A stretch of 35,428 nt of DNA from Lachnospiraceae bacterium (lineage in GTDB: Bacteria; Bacillota_A; Clostridia; Lachnospirales; Lachnospiraceae): NCBI GenBank assembly GCA_017613055.1, contig JAGAES010000064.1:1-35428 (forward strand), given 5' to 3'. Shown here one piece after another: positions 1-7,378 of the stretch. The notes under the pieces were generated by a model. That model did not search any database, was not told where the DNA came from, and worked only from the letters and a program-made list of their open reading frames with translations. A program made the position numbers and the translations under genes. The first letter of the stretch is position 1, and each line of letters opens with the position of its first letter.

Positions 1-669
1 TGGGGGCTTTCGAAGATTCTCGACTCGGTTATAGGCGGGCTTGGGAAGGAACTTGGGCTGAATCCTTCGCTCTCGATTGTCACGGGCGTGTCCCGCTACG
101 GCAAAGCGACCGCGGTCGCGGGCGCCTTCGATCCCCGTTTCCGGATGGTTGTTCCGTCCTGCAGCGGGGCCGGCGGACTGGCGCTGTACCGCTATCAGTC
201 CGAAGGAAAGACCTATGATTTCTCTTCGCTCGGCGCTTCCGAAACTTACACCTACGAAAAGAACGAGCCGCTTGACTGCCTGCAGTCCGAAAGCGAACGG
301 GGCTGGTTCAACGACGCATTCCTAAGTTATCCGACTCCGGACTCCCTTCCGGTTGAGCAGTACGAGCTGGCCGCACTGAGCGCCGCGCCGGACCGCACCT
401 TCTTCGTGATCGGCTCCTGCACCGCAGAGGACTGGGTCAACGCCCCGTCCATGTGGCAATGCTTCTTAGAAGCGAAGAAGCTTTTTGATTTCCTCGGTTT
501 ATCCGACCGGATTGCCTGTAACTTCCACCGCGAAGGCCACGCCGTGCTCGAAGAAGACTTCCGCGTGATGCTTCCGTACTTCGACCGGATGATCCGAGGC
601 CTCGATGTTCCGGTCGATTTCGACGCCCTTAAGACTTCCGTTTTTGCGCTTCCCTGCAATACCGATTAG
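1..669 (+). CDS. Glucuronoyl esterase-like alpha/beta hydrolase (CE15-type), 3' part only
   Basis: The reading frame is open from the first base, so the start lies outside the window; 222 codons remain before the TAG stop. The motif GVSRYGK followed by AGAFDPRF and a SGAGG segment matches the nucleophile elbow of CE15 glucuronoyl esterases (usually G-C-S-R-x-G-K), with Ser as the expected nucleophile. Towards the C-terminus, the segment EGHAVLEEDF supplies a plausible catalytic His, and a preceding GSCTAEDW stretch fits the usual late strand. Family members cleave the ester between lignin alcohols and glucuronic acid side chains of xylan, so a plant-fibre niche is inferred. A secretion signal cannot be judged because the N-terminus is missing. 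Another sugar-ester or acetyl-ester hydrolase of the same fold is the main alternative. Confidence 0.7.
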   Translation, partial: WGLSKILDSVIGGLGKELGLNPSLSIVTGVSRYGKATAVAGAFDPRFRMVVPSCSGAGGLALYRYQSEGKTYDFSSLGASETYTYEKNEPLDCLQSESERGWFNDAFLSYPTPDSLPVEQYELAALSAAPDRTFFVIGSCTAEDWVNAPSMWQCFLEAKKLFDFLGLSDRIACNFHREGHAVLEEDFRVMLPYFDRMIRGLDVPVDFDALKTSVFALPCNTD

Positions 670-698
670 ACGAAAGCACCTCATTTATACGAAGAAAT

Positions 699-733
699 GC
701 AAAAAATGTTGCCGAAAAAGCAACATTTTTTTG
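699..733 (+). terminator. Probable intrinsic terminator after the esterase gene
   Basis: An 11-bp perfect stem (AAAAAATGTTG with CAACATTTTTT) encloses a 9-nt loop and begins about 30 nt after the esterase stop. One unpaired T separates it from a further GC pair. The T-rich right arm can serve as the U tract. The stem is AT-rich, so strength is uncertain. Confidence 0.55.
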
Positions 734-781
734 CGTTTCGGGGTTTTCCGAATTTCTTCCCGCGAGGTACTTCGGAAACCC

Positions 782-810
782 TTGAAGCGCCTGTTTGGTT
801 GCCGTATACT
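782..810 (+). promoter_or_regulatory. Sigma-A-type promoter for the MscS gene
   Basis: TTGAAG and TATACT are separated by exactly 17 bp. The predicted start site is near 817, giving a leader of about 30 nt before the AAAGGAGG ribosome-binding site and the ATG at 847. It lies downstream of the esterase terminator, so it would start a new transcript. Confidence 0.7.
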
Positions 811-846
811 GAAGTTATCAGAATCCTTACAAAAGGAGGTTTTTGT

Positions 847-1740
847 ATGAAAGATAACAAAAGAGTGTTTATCCGTCTGATCGTACTGTTCGCCATCTTC
901 GCCGTGGCATTTGCCGTCGGTCTGATCGGCGACTATATCGATTTTGACAACCTGGAGGAAGCGTTCGGCAGTTTCCAGGCCATCCGGCTTCTGTATCTGT
1001 TGTGCATGGTTTGCTTCGTGCTGTTCATCGAGACGCTCCTCGTTTTCGTGCTGGGGCTGTTCGAGCCGGAGAACCACCGTGCGCGTTCGGTTCTTTCCAT
1101 CGTTTCCAGCATGCTGAAATACATCACCGCGATAGTGATTCTCTGCTGGGGCCTTTCGATTCTCGGCTGCAACATTTCGACTATCGTTGCGAGCGTCGGA
1201 ATCTTAGCCCTGGTAATCGGCTTCAGTGCCGAGAGCCTGATTGCCGATGTCGTGACCGGAACGTTCATGCTGTTTGAGAATCAGTATAACGTCGGCGACA
1301 TCGTCGAAGTCGGCGGCTTCCGCGGTACCGTTACGAACATCGGAATCCGTACCACGAGCATTACCGATCCCGGCGGAAACGTGAAGATTGTCAACAATTC
1401 CGCGATGCAGAATATTCTGAACCGCTCCGATAAGATGTCCCGAAGCATCAGCGACATCGCGGTTCCTTACCCGACCGATCTTGAGAAGCTCGAGTCCCAG
1501 CTTCCGAAGCTGATGGATGAGATTTTCGCCGCGCATACCGACGTGATGAAGGAAGCGCCGCGTTATCTCGGCGTGCAGGAGCTTGCGGACAGCGCCGTAG
1601 TGCTCCGCTTCGTTGTAAATGTCGACGAGAAGGATATCTATTCGGGCGCCCGTCTTCTGAATCACGACCTGCTGCTCGGCTTCCGCAAACTCGGTGTGGA
1701 GTGCCCTTACCCGCAGATGGATGTGCATTTGGACAAATGA
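847..1740 (+). CDS. Small-conductance mechanosensitive channel, MscS family
   Basis: This 297-residue membrane protein opens under membrane tension and releases solutes during hypo-osmotic shock. Three hydrophobic segments are visible (about residues 6-28, 45-70 and 90-120). The pore-helix-like stretch IVASVGILALVIGFSAESL is followed by the family hallmark FENQYNVGDIVEVGGFRGTV and IGIRTTSI of the beta domain. The C-terminal cytoplasmic domain ends with a YPQMDVHL strand. The ATG at 847 is chosen because AAAGGAGG sits at the right distance; the frame is open further upstream (to 697), but that extension would run through the promoter. The next gene begins 39 nt downstream and may share the transcript. 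The family assignment is firm; ion selectivity cannot be read. Confidence 0.9.
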   Translation: MKDNKRVFIRLIVLFAIFAVAFAVGLIGDYIDFDNLEEAFGSFQAIRLLYLLCMVCFVLFIETLLVFVLGLFEPENHRARSVLSIVSSMLKYITAIVILCWGLSILGCNISTIVASVGILALVIGFSAESLIADVVTGTFMLFENQYNVGDIVEVGGFRGTVTNIGIRTTSITDPGGNVKIVNNSAMQNILNRSDKMSRSISDIAVPYPTDLEKLESQLPKLMDEIFAAHTDVMKEAPRYLGVQELADSAVVLRFVVNVDEKDIYSGARLLNHDLLLGFRKLGVECPYPQMDVHLDK

Positions 1741-1779
1741 CACACGCCTTAGGCTTATTTACTGAAAGGGGAGGATGGT

Positions 1780-3213
1780 ATGGAATTTAACCGTTTGCCG
1801 GAAGAATACAATCGACCGCCGGAAGAATCTCCGATCCCCCCGGAGATTGCGATGCCGGCACCGGAATACCCTGCGATGACGCCGGAAGTGACTGCTCTTC
1901 CGGAAGAATTTGCCGAACTCCGTCCGGTTTCCGAGGAAAATGAGAAAAAGCCGGCTGACCGGAATCTGCTTCGGAGACTGCTTCGGAGCGCCGCCGTGCC
2001 CGTTGCTGCGGGCGTTGCGGCCGTTAGCCTTTTCTTCGCGGCCTCCGGATACGATCCGCTCGGAAACGACGTGCTGAACGGGTCTGAATCGGAAGGCTTC
2101 TCTCTTCCGAAAGTTGTCGCCGCGGACACGCCGACCCCGACGCCGACCGAGACGCCCACTCCGGAACCGACTCCGGCGTTAATCAATCTGCCGGAAGGCT
2201 CTGTTGCGGGTGCGGTAAATGTGACGCGTTACGTGATGCATGCGGACAACGAACCCGATTATCATTTTACGTCTTCGCAATGCGATACCGAGCAGGAAGC
2301 ACTCGACGAAGTCCGCGCATGGCTTAAGACCTGGGGCGGAAACCCGAGGTTCCTGCCGGAGTCTTCGAGAAGCACGAGCTTCCTCGGGTATGAGTTAAGC
2401 GATGACTGCGAGTATTCCGGTTCGCTTTCCGAGCCTTCGTCGATACAGGTTCTGAGAGGTGAGATTTATGCCGTTTATCAGGAGGATATCTATTGCGACG
2501 CATGGCTTCGAAGCCACGGCGAAGGCTACTGTGAACGCGGAGACGCCACGCTTCCGAAGCTTCCGAACCTGGATCCGGATTTCGAAGGAAAGTACGCATG
2601 GAACGGCGTGGATCCCGAACAATACATCTTCTTGACGCTCGAAGGCGACAGCCAAAACCACTATCTTGAGATGGGCGCGGTATGGGGCAAACCTCCGTAC
2701 AGTCAGTCTTTGATGGATGTTCCGGGAGCCACTTACAACCGGATTACGAACACGCTGACACTCAATAACTGTACCGCCGAATGTATCAACACGAACCTGA
2801 TGGGCAACAGCTTTACGATTGAACTCATCGGGGAGAACCATATCGGATATATGATAATCTGGGGCGCCTGCTACGCGGGTTCCGTCACATTTACCGGAGA
2901 CGGATTCTTAACCGTGAATGAGGATATGTCCCAGGCTTACGGTCTGGTTTTGGAGGCCGAGGGCAGCCCGAGCGCCATCCTAGTGGAACGCGGCGCAGAC
3001 ATTGAAATCAACGGAAGCACAAGCGCCATCTTCATTGAAGGGACGACGCTTGACCATCCGATCTGCTTCCTTGACGACCATACGCTTCTAGGCGGCGGCG
3101 TGCGGCATGTGGAATCCTACACCGGTAACGACGGCAACACTTATTACGATGCCTATGTCGTTACGCCGGACGGAGATCCCGCGACCTGCGTCACCTTCGA
3201 ACCGTTCGATTGA
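1780..3213 (+). CDS. Membrane-anchored surface protein with Pro-Glu-rich cytoplasmic part and beta-helix-like ectodomain
   Basis: This 477-residue protein has no exact function I can name. Residues 1-60 are rich in Pro and Glu (PEEY, PPEE, PAPEY and similar spacings) and likely cytoplasmic. A basic stretch (RRLLRS) precedes a single membrane helix at about 70-88, suggesting type II topology with the C-terminus outside. Residues 117-132 are a Thr-Pro-Glu linker typical of secreted Firmicute proteins. The last 200 residues carry the pattern NRITNTLTLNNCT, FTIELIGENHI and VTFTGDGFLTVNED, which resembles the parallel beta-helix carbohydrate-binding domains of clostridial surface proteins (the Cthe_2159 type). 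Ribosome-binding site GGGGAGG precedes the ATG. It sits 39 nt after the MscS gene, probably co-transcribed. Carbohydrate or cell-wall binding is inference. Confidence 0.75.
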   Translation: MEFNRLPEEYNRPPEESPIPPEIAMPAPEYPAMTPEVTALPEEFAELRPVSEENEKKPADRNLLRRLLRSAAVPVAAGVAAVSLFFAASGYDPLGNDVLNGSESEGFSLPKVVAADTPTPTPTETPTPEPTPALINLPEGSVAGAVNVTRYVMHADNEPDYHFTSSQCDTEQEALDEVRAWLKTWGGNPRFLPESSRSTSFLGYELSDDCEYSGSLSEPSSIQVLRGEIYAVYQEDIYCDAWLRSHGEGYCERGDATLPKLPNLDPDFEGKYAWNGVDPEQYIFLTLEGDSQNHYLEMGAVWGKPPYSQSLMDVPGATYNRITNTLTLNNCTAECINTNLMGNSFTIELIGENHIGYMIIWGACYAGSVTFTGDGFLTVNEDMSQAYGLVLEAEGSPSAILVERGADIEINGSTSAIFIEGTTLDHPICFLDDHTLLGGGVRHVESYTGNDGNTYYDAYVVTPDGDPATCVTFEPFD

Positions 3214-3226
3214 TTCTAAAAAAATT

Positions 3227-3254
3227 AGCGGTCTGCTCTTACGGGCAGGCCGCT
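3227..3254. terminator. Bidirectional intrinsic terminator between converging genes
   Basis: A 10-bp stem (AGCGGTCTGC with GCAGGCCGCT, one G-T wobble) has an 8-nt loop. On the plus strand it is followed by TTTCTCTTGTCTT. On the minus strand it is followed by a run of seven T within AATTTTTTTAG. It can end both the surface-protein transcript and the minus-strand transcript from the aro operon/YbhN side. Confidence 0.85.
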
Positions 3255-3307
3255 TTCTCTTGTCTTATTCCGGTGCGGGCTTTCCTTTCTGCCCGCGCTG
3301 TCTTTTT

Positions 3308-4480
3308 TCATGCCCGGAAGCCTTCCCGGTTGACTTCCTCAATCCGCGTCAGTTCTTCGGTCTTCGCTATCGCTCGCTCAAACTCCTCTTCCACCTGCTT
3401 CTCGGCGTTCGCAAGCCCTTTCACCGGCGGCTCTTCCGGAGGGTCCTCTTTTCTTGCGCGCCCAAGCGCGAAATTCGCAAGAACCGTGAATACGCCGCAG
3501 GAAATCATCAGGAAATAATACGTGATTCCGCGGTTTAAAAGCAGTCCGGCGCCCATCACTTCGGGTGCGAACAGTCTCCGCTGCAGATTCACAAACACAA
3601 GCTCGTTGGCACCTGCCGCGCCGGGAATCGGAAGCATGTCAACCGAAAGCGACAGAATCGCCTGGACCGCAACGACGCTCAGCCAGTCCACATGCCTTAC
3701 GCCGAGTGCTTTCGCGACGCAAAATGTGACCGAGAAGAACGCAAGTCTCTGCACGACCGTGTACAAAAACAGCCGGAAGACAACCCATTTGTTATCGCGC
3801 AGATAACCCGAGCCGTAGTGATACATCGAAATCGACGCCTGCGCTTTTCTTTTCGATGCCTCCGGGTCTTTCACAAGCCGGATTTTCGCACCGATATTGA
3901 TAATTTTGTCAACGAGTGCGGAAGCAGCCTTCGGACGGAAGATTCCGATCCACAGAAAGAAGATGGAAATCAGCTGGAACAGAACGCCGATGGAAAACAG
4001 AATCGGCACTTTGCGGATCGAAGAAAGCACAAGCTCCGGGCGGAAGATCAGCGCAATCAGGAAGATGGTCAGAAATGCCGCCTTATACCAGACCGCAATC
4101 ATCATACAGGCAAGCGCGCCGACCAGAACGTCCACGCCGAACCGGGTCATGTAGACCATCTGAATCGGCTGTCCGCCGGCCGCTCCGGGCGTGATCTGCG
4201 CAAAAAAATACTCGACGTTCGAAAGCAGAAAACACCTCCAGAGGCTGATCTTCTGCTTCATTCCGTCGAACATGACCTTCAGTTGTACCGACTCGATGAA
4301 GATGAACAGAATCATCAGGGAAGCACCGAGCAATACCCACTGTTTCTTTGCATTTCTAAGACAATGAATAATCCGTTTTGCATCGCGGCCGCGGAACATC
4401 AGATAGAGAATGACCGCGGTCATCACCACGATAAAGGATATCTGGAAAAAATAATTCAGTTTCTTTCTGGTTTTCTTCAA
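3308..4480 (-). CDS. YbhN/LPG synthase-type flippase-like integral membrane protein
   Basis: The 390-residue product has about eight hydrophobic segments and the hallmark motifs of the YbhN/UPF0104 (lysylphosphatidylglycerol synthase transmembrane, AglD-like) family: TPGAAGGQP near residue 100 and LPIPGAAGANE near residue 285. Members are thought to move or synthesise lipid-linked substrates; the substrate here is unknown. The C-terminal 50 residues are charged and probably form a cytoplasmic coiled coil. Translation appears to start at TTG with a GGGG element 6 nt upstream; no better ATG is visible near the first membrane segment. It follows aroQ by 75 nt with no terminator between, so it may be a passenger of the aro operon, although a separate promoter candidate is present at 4517-4545. 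Confidence 0.85.
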   Translation of the reverse strand: MKKTRKKLNYFFQISFIVVMTAVILYLMFRGRDAKRIIHCLRNAKKQWVLLGASLMILFIFIESVQLKVMFDGMKQKISLWRCFLLSNVEYFFAQITPGAAGGQPIQMVYMTRFGVDVLVGALACMMIAVWYKAAFLTIFLIALIFRPELVLSSIRKVPILFSIGVLFQLISIFFLWIGIFRPKAASALVDKIINIGAKIRLVKDPEASKRKAQASISMYHYGSGYLRDNKWVVFRLFLYTVVQRLAFFSVTFCVAKALGVRHVDWLSVVAVQAILSLSVDMLPIPGAAGANELVFVNLQRRLFAPEVMGAGLLLNRGITYYFLMISCGVFTVLANFALGRARKEDPPEEPPVKGLANAEKQVEEEFERAIAKTEELTRIEEVNREGFRA

Positions 4481-4516
4481 AACGGCCCCACAAAAACGGA
4501 TTTTCAGTACTTATCC

Positions 4517-4545
4517 TTTTTACCACGAAAGAACTGTTTTGTCAA
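4517..4545 (-). promoter_or_regulatory. Candidate promoter for the YbhN-type gene
   Basis: On the minus strand a perfect TTGACA is followed after 17 bp by TAAAAA, with TGG directly before it, giving an extended -10. The -10 itself is weak. It lies in the 75-nt gap after aroQ. Confidence 0.4.
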
Positions 4546-4555
4546 TGTAAACTGC

Positions 4556-5002
4556 CTATTTCCGTGCGCTTTCCGAAGCATCCTCGAAAAGGAACCGCAG
4601 CGCCATCCGGTAGCCTTCGAAGCCGTAGCCCGCAAAGGTCTTTTTACAGGCCATTCCGGCGTAGGAAATCTGCCGGAACGGTTCGCGTTCGGACACGTTT
4701 GAGATATGCACTTCAACGGCCGGAATCGAAACCGCCTTCAAGGCGTCAAGAATCGCCACGCTCGTATGCGTATAGGCCGCCGGGTTGATGACGATTCCGT
4801 CATAGACGCCGTAAGCCGCCTGAATACGGTCTACAAGGTCGCCCTCGTGGTTGCTCTGAAAACAATCCGCTTCAATTCCGAGCCCGTCCGCCGACGTTTT
4901 AATGAATTCGAGCAGGTCCGCGTAGGTCTGTGCGCCGTAGATACCGGGCTCGCAAATGCCGAGCATGTTGATGTTCGGTCCGTTAATGACTAAAACCTTC
5001 AT
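4556..5002 (-). CDS. aroQ: 3-dehydroquinate dehydratase, type II
   Basis: The 148-residue enzyme removes water from 3-dehydroquinate to give 3-dehydroshikimate, the third shikimate step; type II enzymes are dodecamers. The N-terminal signature INGPNINMLG is present, with Tyr22 (IYG) as the catalytic base, Asn73 in the INPAAYTHTS loop, His99 in EVHISN and Arg110. The odd point is residue 17: the family normally has Arg in the mobile active-site loop (G-x-R-E-P-x-x-Y-G), but here the codon is TGC, Cys, where CGC would be Arg. Arg is important for catalysis in studied type II enzymes, so activity may be reduced or the loop re-wired. It starts in an ATGA overlap with the aroE-aroK stop and is the last aro gene of the operon. 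Confidence 0.92.
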   Translation of the reverse strand: MKVLVINGPNINMLGICEPGIYGAQTYADLLEFIKTSADGLGIEADCFQSNHEGDLVDRIQAAYGVYDGIVINPAAYTHTSVAILDALKAVSIPAVEVHISNVSEREPFRQISYAGMACKKTFAGYGFEGYRMALRFLFEDASESARK

Positions 5003-6234
5003 GAAAAGTCTGTCTCCAAGTTTTCTAAAATCCGTTTCGCGGTTTCTTCTCCGTCCTCCCCGGTAACCGGTACCGAAAGGTCGGAAAACCGTTCATACAT
5101 CGGCTTCCGCTCGGCATAAATCTCCGCGGGCGTCCGCTTCATGGAAAGCGGCCTGTGCGCCGTTTCGAGCCTTGAAACATCCCTCTGAAGCCATACAAGA
5201 ACGCCGTTTTGGTGAAGAAGCGGAAAGTTTTCTTCTCTTGTCACCACTCCGCCGCCGGTCGAAAGGACGATTCCCGATTGCTTTCCGAGTTCCTTAAGCA
5301 CTTCGGTTTCCATAAGGCGGAATTCGGGCTCTCCCCTTGAAAGAATCGCATCTTCAGGAGTCATCCCGTACTTTTTCGTAAACGCTTCGTCCGAATCGAG
5401 AACCTCACGCCCCGTAAGCGTTCCGAGCCGTTTTGCTACGGTTGACTTTCCGCATCCCGGCATCCCGATCAGAACGATGTTTTGTAATTCCTTCGAAAGG
5501 ACCCCGTAAATCCGGTCAATCTCCGAATCCTTAATCTCCGCTCCCGTAAAGAGCTCCGCGCTCCGTTTCGCCTGTGCGACAAGCATATAAAGCCCGTTCT
5601 CAACGGGAATTCCGAGGCTTTCCGCCTCCAGAAGAAGCGCCGTCCTCGCGGGATTATAAATCAAATCAAGAACACCGTTACACTTCGGAAAATGCGAAAG
5701 CGACACGGCGCTTTCCCCGTTGTTCGGGTACATTCCGAGCGGCGTTGTGTTGACAATCACTTCGGCATCGGCATGTTTTTCAAGGTTCTCATAATTATCC
5801 GGCCCCTTCCGGCTGATTACAACCGGCTTCGCGCCGAGCTTATTAAGCACATATAAAACCGATGCCGCGGCGCCGCCGTTTCCCAGAACAAGCACCTTGC
5901 GGTTTCCGACAGCAATGCCTGAGTGCGATACCATTTTCCGAAAGCCATATGCGTCGGTATTATCTCCGTAAAGCATTCCGTCCGGTTTTCTTACAATCGT
6001 ATTGACGCTTCCGATTTCCGCTGCCGCGTCTCCGAGTCCGTTCAGGAAGGGAATGACGGTTTTTTTGTACGGAATCGTGACGTTCAGGCCGTCCCATTTG
6101 CCGTCCTTAAGAAACCCGGCCACTTCGTCCGGAGTTTTCTCAAAAAGCCCGTATGAATAGAACCCGAGCATCGCATGAATCGCGGGCGAGAAGCTGTGCG
6201 ACAGGTGCTCGCCGAGCAAACCGCATTGCAACAT
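4999..6234 (-). CDS. Bifunctional shikimate dehydrogenase-shikimate kinase fusion
   Basis: One 411-residue chain joins AroE (about 1-248) to AroK (about 251-411), so it reduces 3-dehydroshikimate with NADPH and then phosphorylates shikimate with ATP. AroE part: SHSFSPAIH for substrate binding, catalytic Lys57 in NVTIPYKK, Asp94 in GDNTDAYG, the GNGGAAAS nucleotide loop at 118-125, and Gln221. AroK part: Walker A GMPGCGKST at 257-265, the DSD pair at 280-282, GEPEFR with Arg306, the STGGGVV loop at 325-331 and Arg361 in RPL. Both active sites look intact. The linker is only a few residues. The start ATG lies one base after the pheA stop, with GAGG upstream inside pheA; the stop overlaps the aroQ start. 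aroE and aroK are separate genes in many bacteria. Confidence 0.95.
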   Translation of the reverse strand: MLQCGLLGEHLSHSFSPAIHAMLGFYSYGLFEKTPDEVAGFLKDGKWDGLNVTIPYKKTVIPFLNGLGDAAAEIGSVNTIVRKPDGMLYGDNTDAYGFRKMVSHSGIAVGNRKVLVLGNGGAAASVLYVLNKLGAKPVVISRKGPDNYENLEKHADAEVIVNTTPLGMYPNNGESAVSLSHFPKCNGVLDLIYNPARTALLLEAESLGIPVENGLYMLVAQAKRSAELFTGAEIKDSEIDRIYGVLSKELQNIVLIGMPGCGKSTVAKRLGTLTGREVLDSDEAFTKKYGMTPEDAILSRGEPEFRLMETEVLKELGKQSGIVLSTGGGVVTREENFPLLHQNGVLVWLQRDVSRLETAHRPLSMKRTPAEIYAERKPMYERFSDLSVPVTGEDGEETAKRILENLETDFS

Positions 6235-6235
6235 A

Positions 6236-7378
6236 TCAGATAACCTCGCTGTAGCTGCCGAGATACTGGAAGAAATCGCAGGAATTCTGCAATTCTCCGA
6301 TTAACTGTGTCAGATTCGGGGAATACACCGGCGTATCCAGGTCGAAATAGAACATGAACTCGAACTCGCGGTCCGGAAGCGGACGGCTTTCGAGCTTGTT
6401 GAGGTTGATGCCGAGCGCATAAAAGCGGGACAGCATCTTATAAAGGGAGCCCTGCTCGTGCGGAAGCGTCATCATCAGACTTGTGCGGTTCGCCCCGGGG
6501 TAAATCTCAAGTTTCTTCGCGATACAGATGAACCGCGTATAGTTGTTATCCGTATTCTGAACCGATTTCTGAAGGCATGTAAGGCCGTACTGCTTCTCGC
6601 ACTGTTCGCTCGCAAGCGCTGCGATGTCGTTCCGTCCGCTGTCCGCAACCATTTTCGCGGCAACGGCGGTGTTTTCGCACGGAATCACGCGAACGTTCTT
6701 AAGCGTCTGCAGGAAATCCGAGCACTGGCTGATTGCCTGCTCGTGGGAATAAATCTCTTTGATATCGGAAAGCTTCGCGCCTGCGTTACAAAGCAGATTG
6801 TGGCGGATCTTCAGCCGGATGCTTCGAACCACATAGAAACGGTGTTTCATCATCAGGTCGTAAACCTTGTTCACCGAACCTGCGCTGCTGTTCTCAAGCG
6901 GAACGACGCCGTAGGTGCAAAGCCCGCTTTCGATGGCCGAGAATACCGCCTCGAAAGAAGAGCAGAAGAAGGTCTTCGGATAGCGGAACAGCTTCTCGCA
7001 GGCCGCCTGGGAATTGGCTCCGGCGATGCCTTGACATGCAACGCTGGGGCTGTCCGGGAGCATTGTCGGCGTCTTCTCGACAGCCTCTTTAATCTGTGCG
7101 GTCAGCTCCGTTCCTTCGCCGTTCAGTCTCGCCTGATAGCTCCGGCTCATCTCGAAAAGCACCTGAAACAGAAGCGGTGTGTATTCCTTGAGATCATCCT
7201 TTGTTTTCGAAAGAACGTCAAGAAGCTTCTCCTTCTCCCTTCCCTGGTCGCGGACCGGCATCGCATTCGCCTTCTTGTACTCGGCGATCGCAGCTGCCAC
7301 ATCCATCCGCTCCTCGAAAAGCCGGATCAGGCTGTCGTCGATTTCATCAATTTTCTTACGGTAATCCTGAATGTTCAA
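6236..7378 (-). CDS. pheA: Bifunctional chorismate mutase-prephenate dehydratase (P-protein)
   Basis: The 380-residue enzyme turns chorismate into prephenate and then phenylpyruvate, committing carbon to phenylalanine. Residues 1-85 form an AroQ-type chorismate mutase helical domain (start IQDYRKKIDEIDDSLIRLF). About 112-290 is the prephenate dehydratase domain, with VPLENSSAG, SHEQAISQC and the catalytic TRF at 281-283. Residues 300-375 are an ACT domain with the ESRP motif (330-333) used for phenylalanine feedback. The start is TTG in a TTGA overlap with the aroC stop, supported by AAGGAG 8 nt upstream. Allosteric inhibition by phenylalanine is expected from the family, not shown. Confidence 0.95.
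   Translation of the reverse strand: MNIQDYRKKIDEIDDSLIRLFEERMDVAAAIAEYKKANAMPVRDQGREKEKLLDVLSKTKDDLKEYTPLLFQVLFEMSRSYQARLNGEGTELTAQIKEAVEKTPTMLPDSPSVACQGIAGANSQAACEKLFRYPKTFFCSSFEAVFSAIESGLCTYGVVPLENSSAGSVNKVYDLMMKHRFYVVRSIRLKIRHNLLCNAGAKLSDIKEIYSHEQAISQCSDFLQTLKNVRVIPCENTAVAAKMVADSGRNDIAALASEQCEKQYGLTCLQKSVQNTDNNYTRFICIAKKLEIYPGANRTSLMMTLPHEQGSLYKMLSRFYALGINLNKLESRPLPDREFEFMFYFDLDTPVYSPNLTQLIGELQNSCDFFQYLGSYSEVI

Noticed and set aside
3692..4702. Open frame of 336 codons on the plus strand across the YbhN-type gene and aroQ
   Set aside because: It is antisense to two well-supported genes and highly charged with no recognisable domain.
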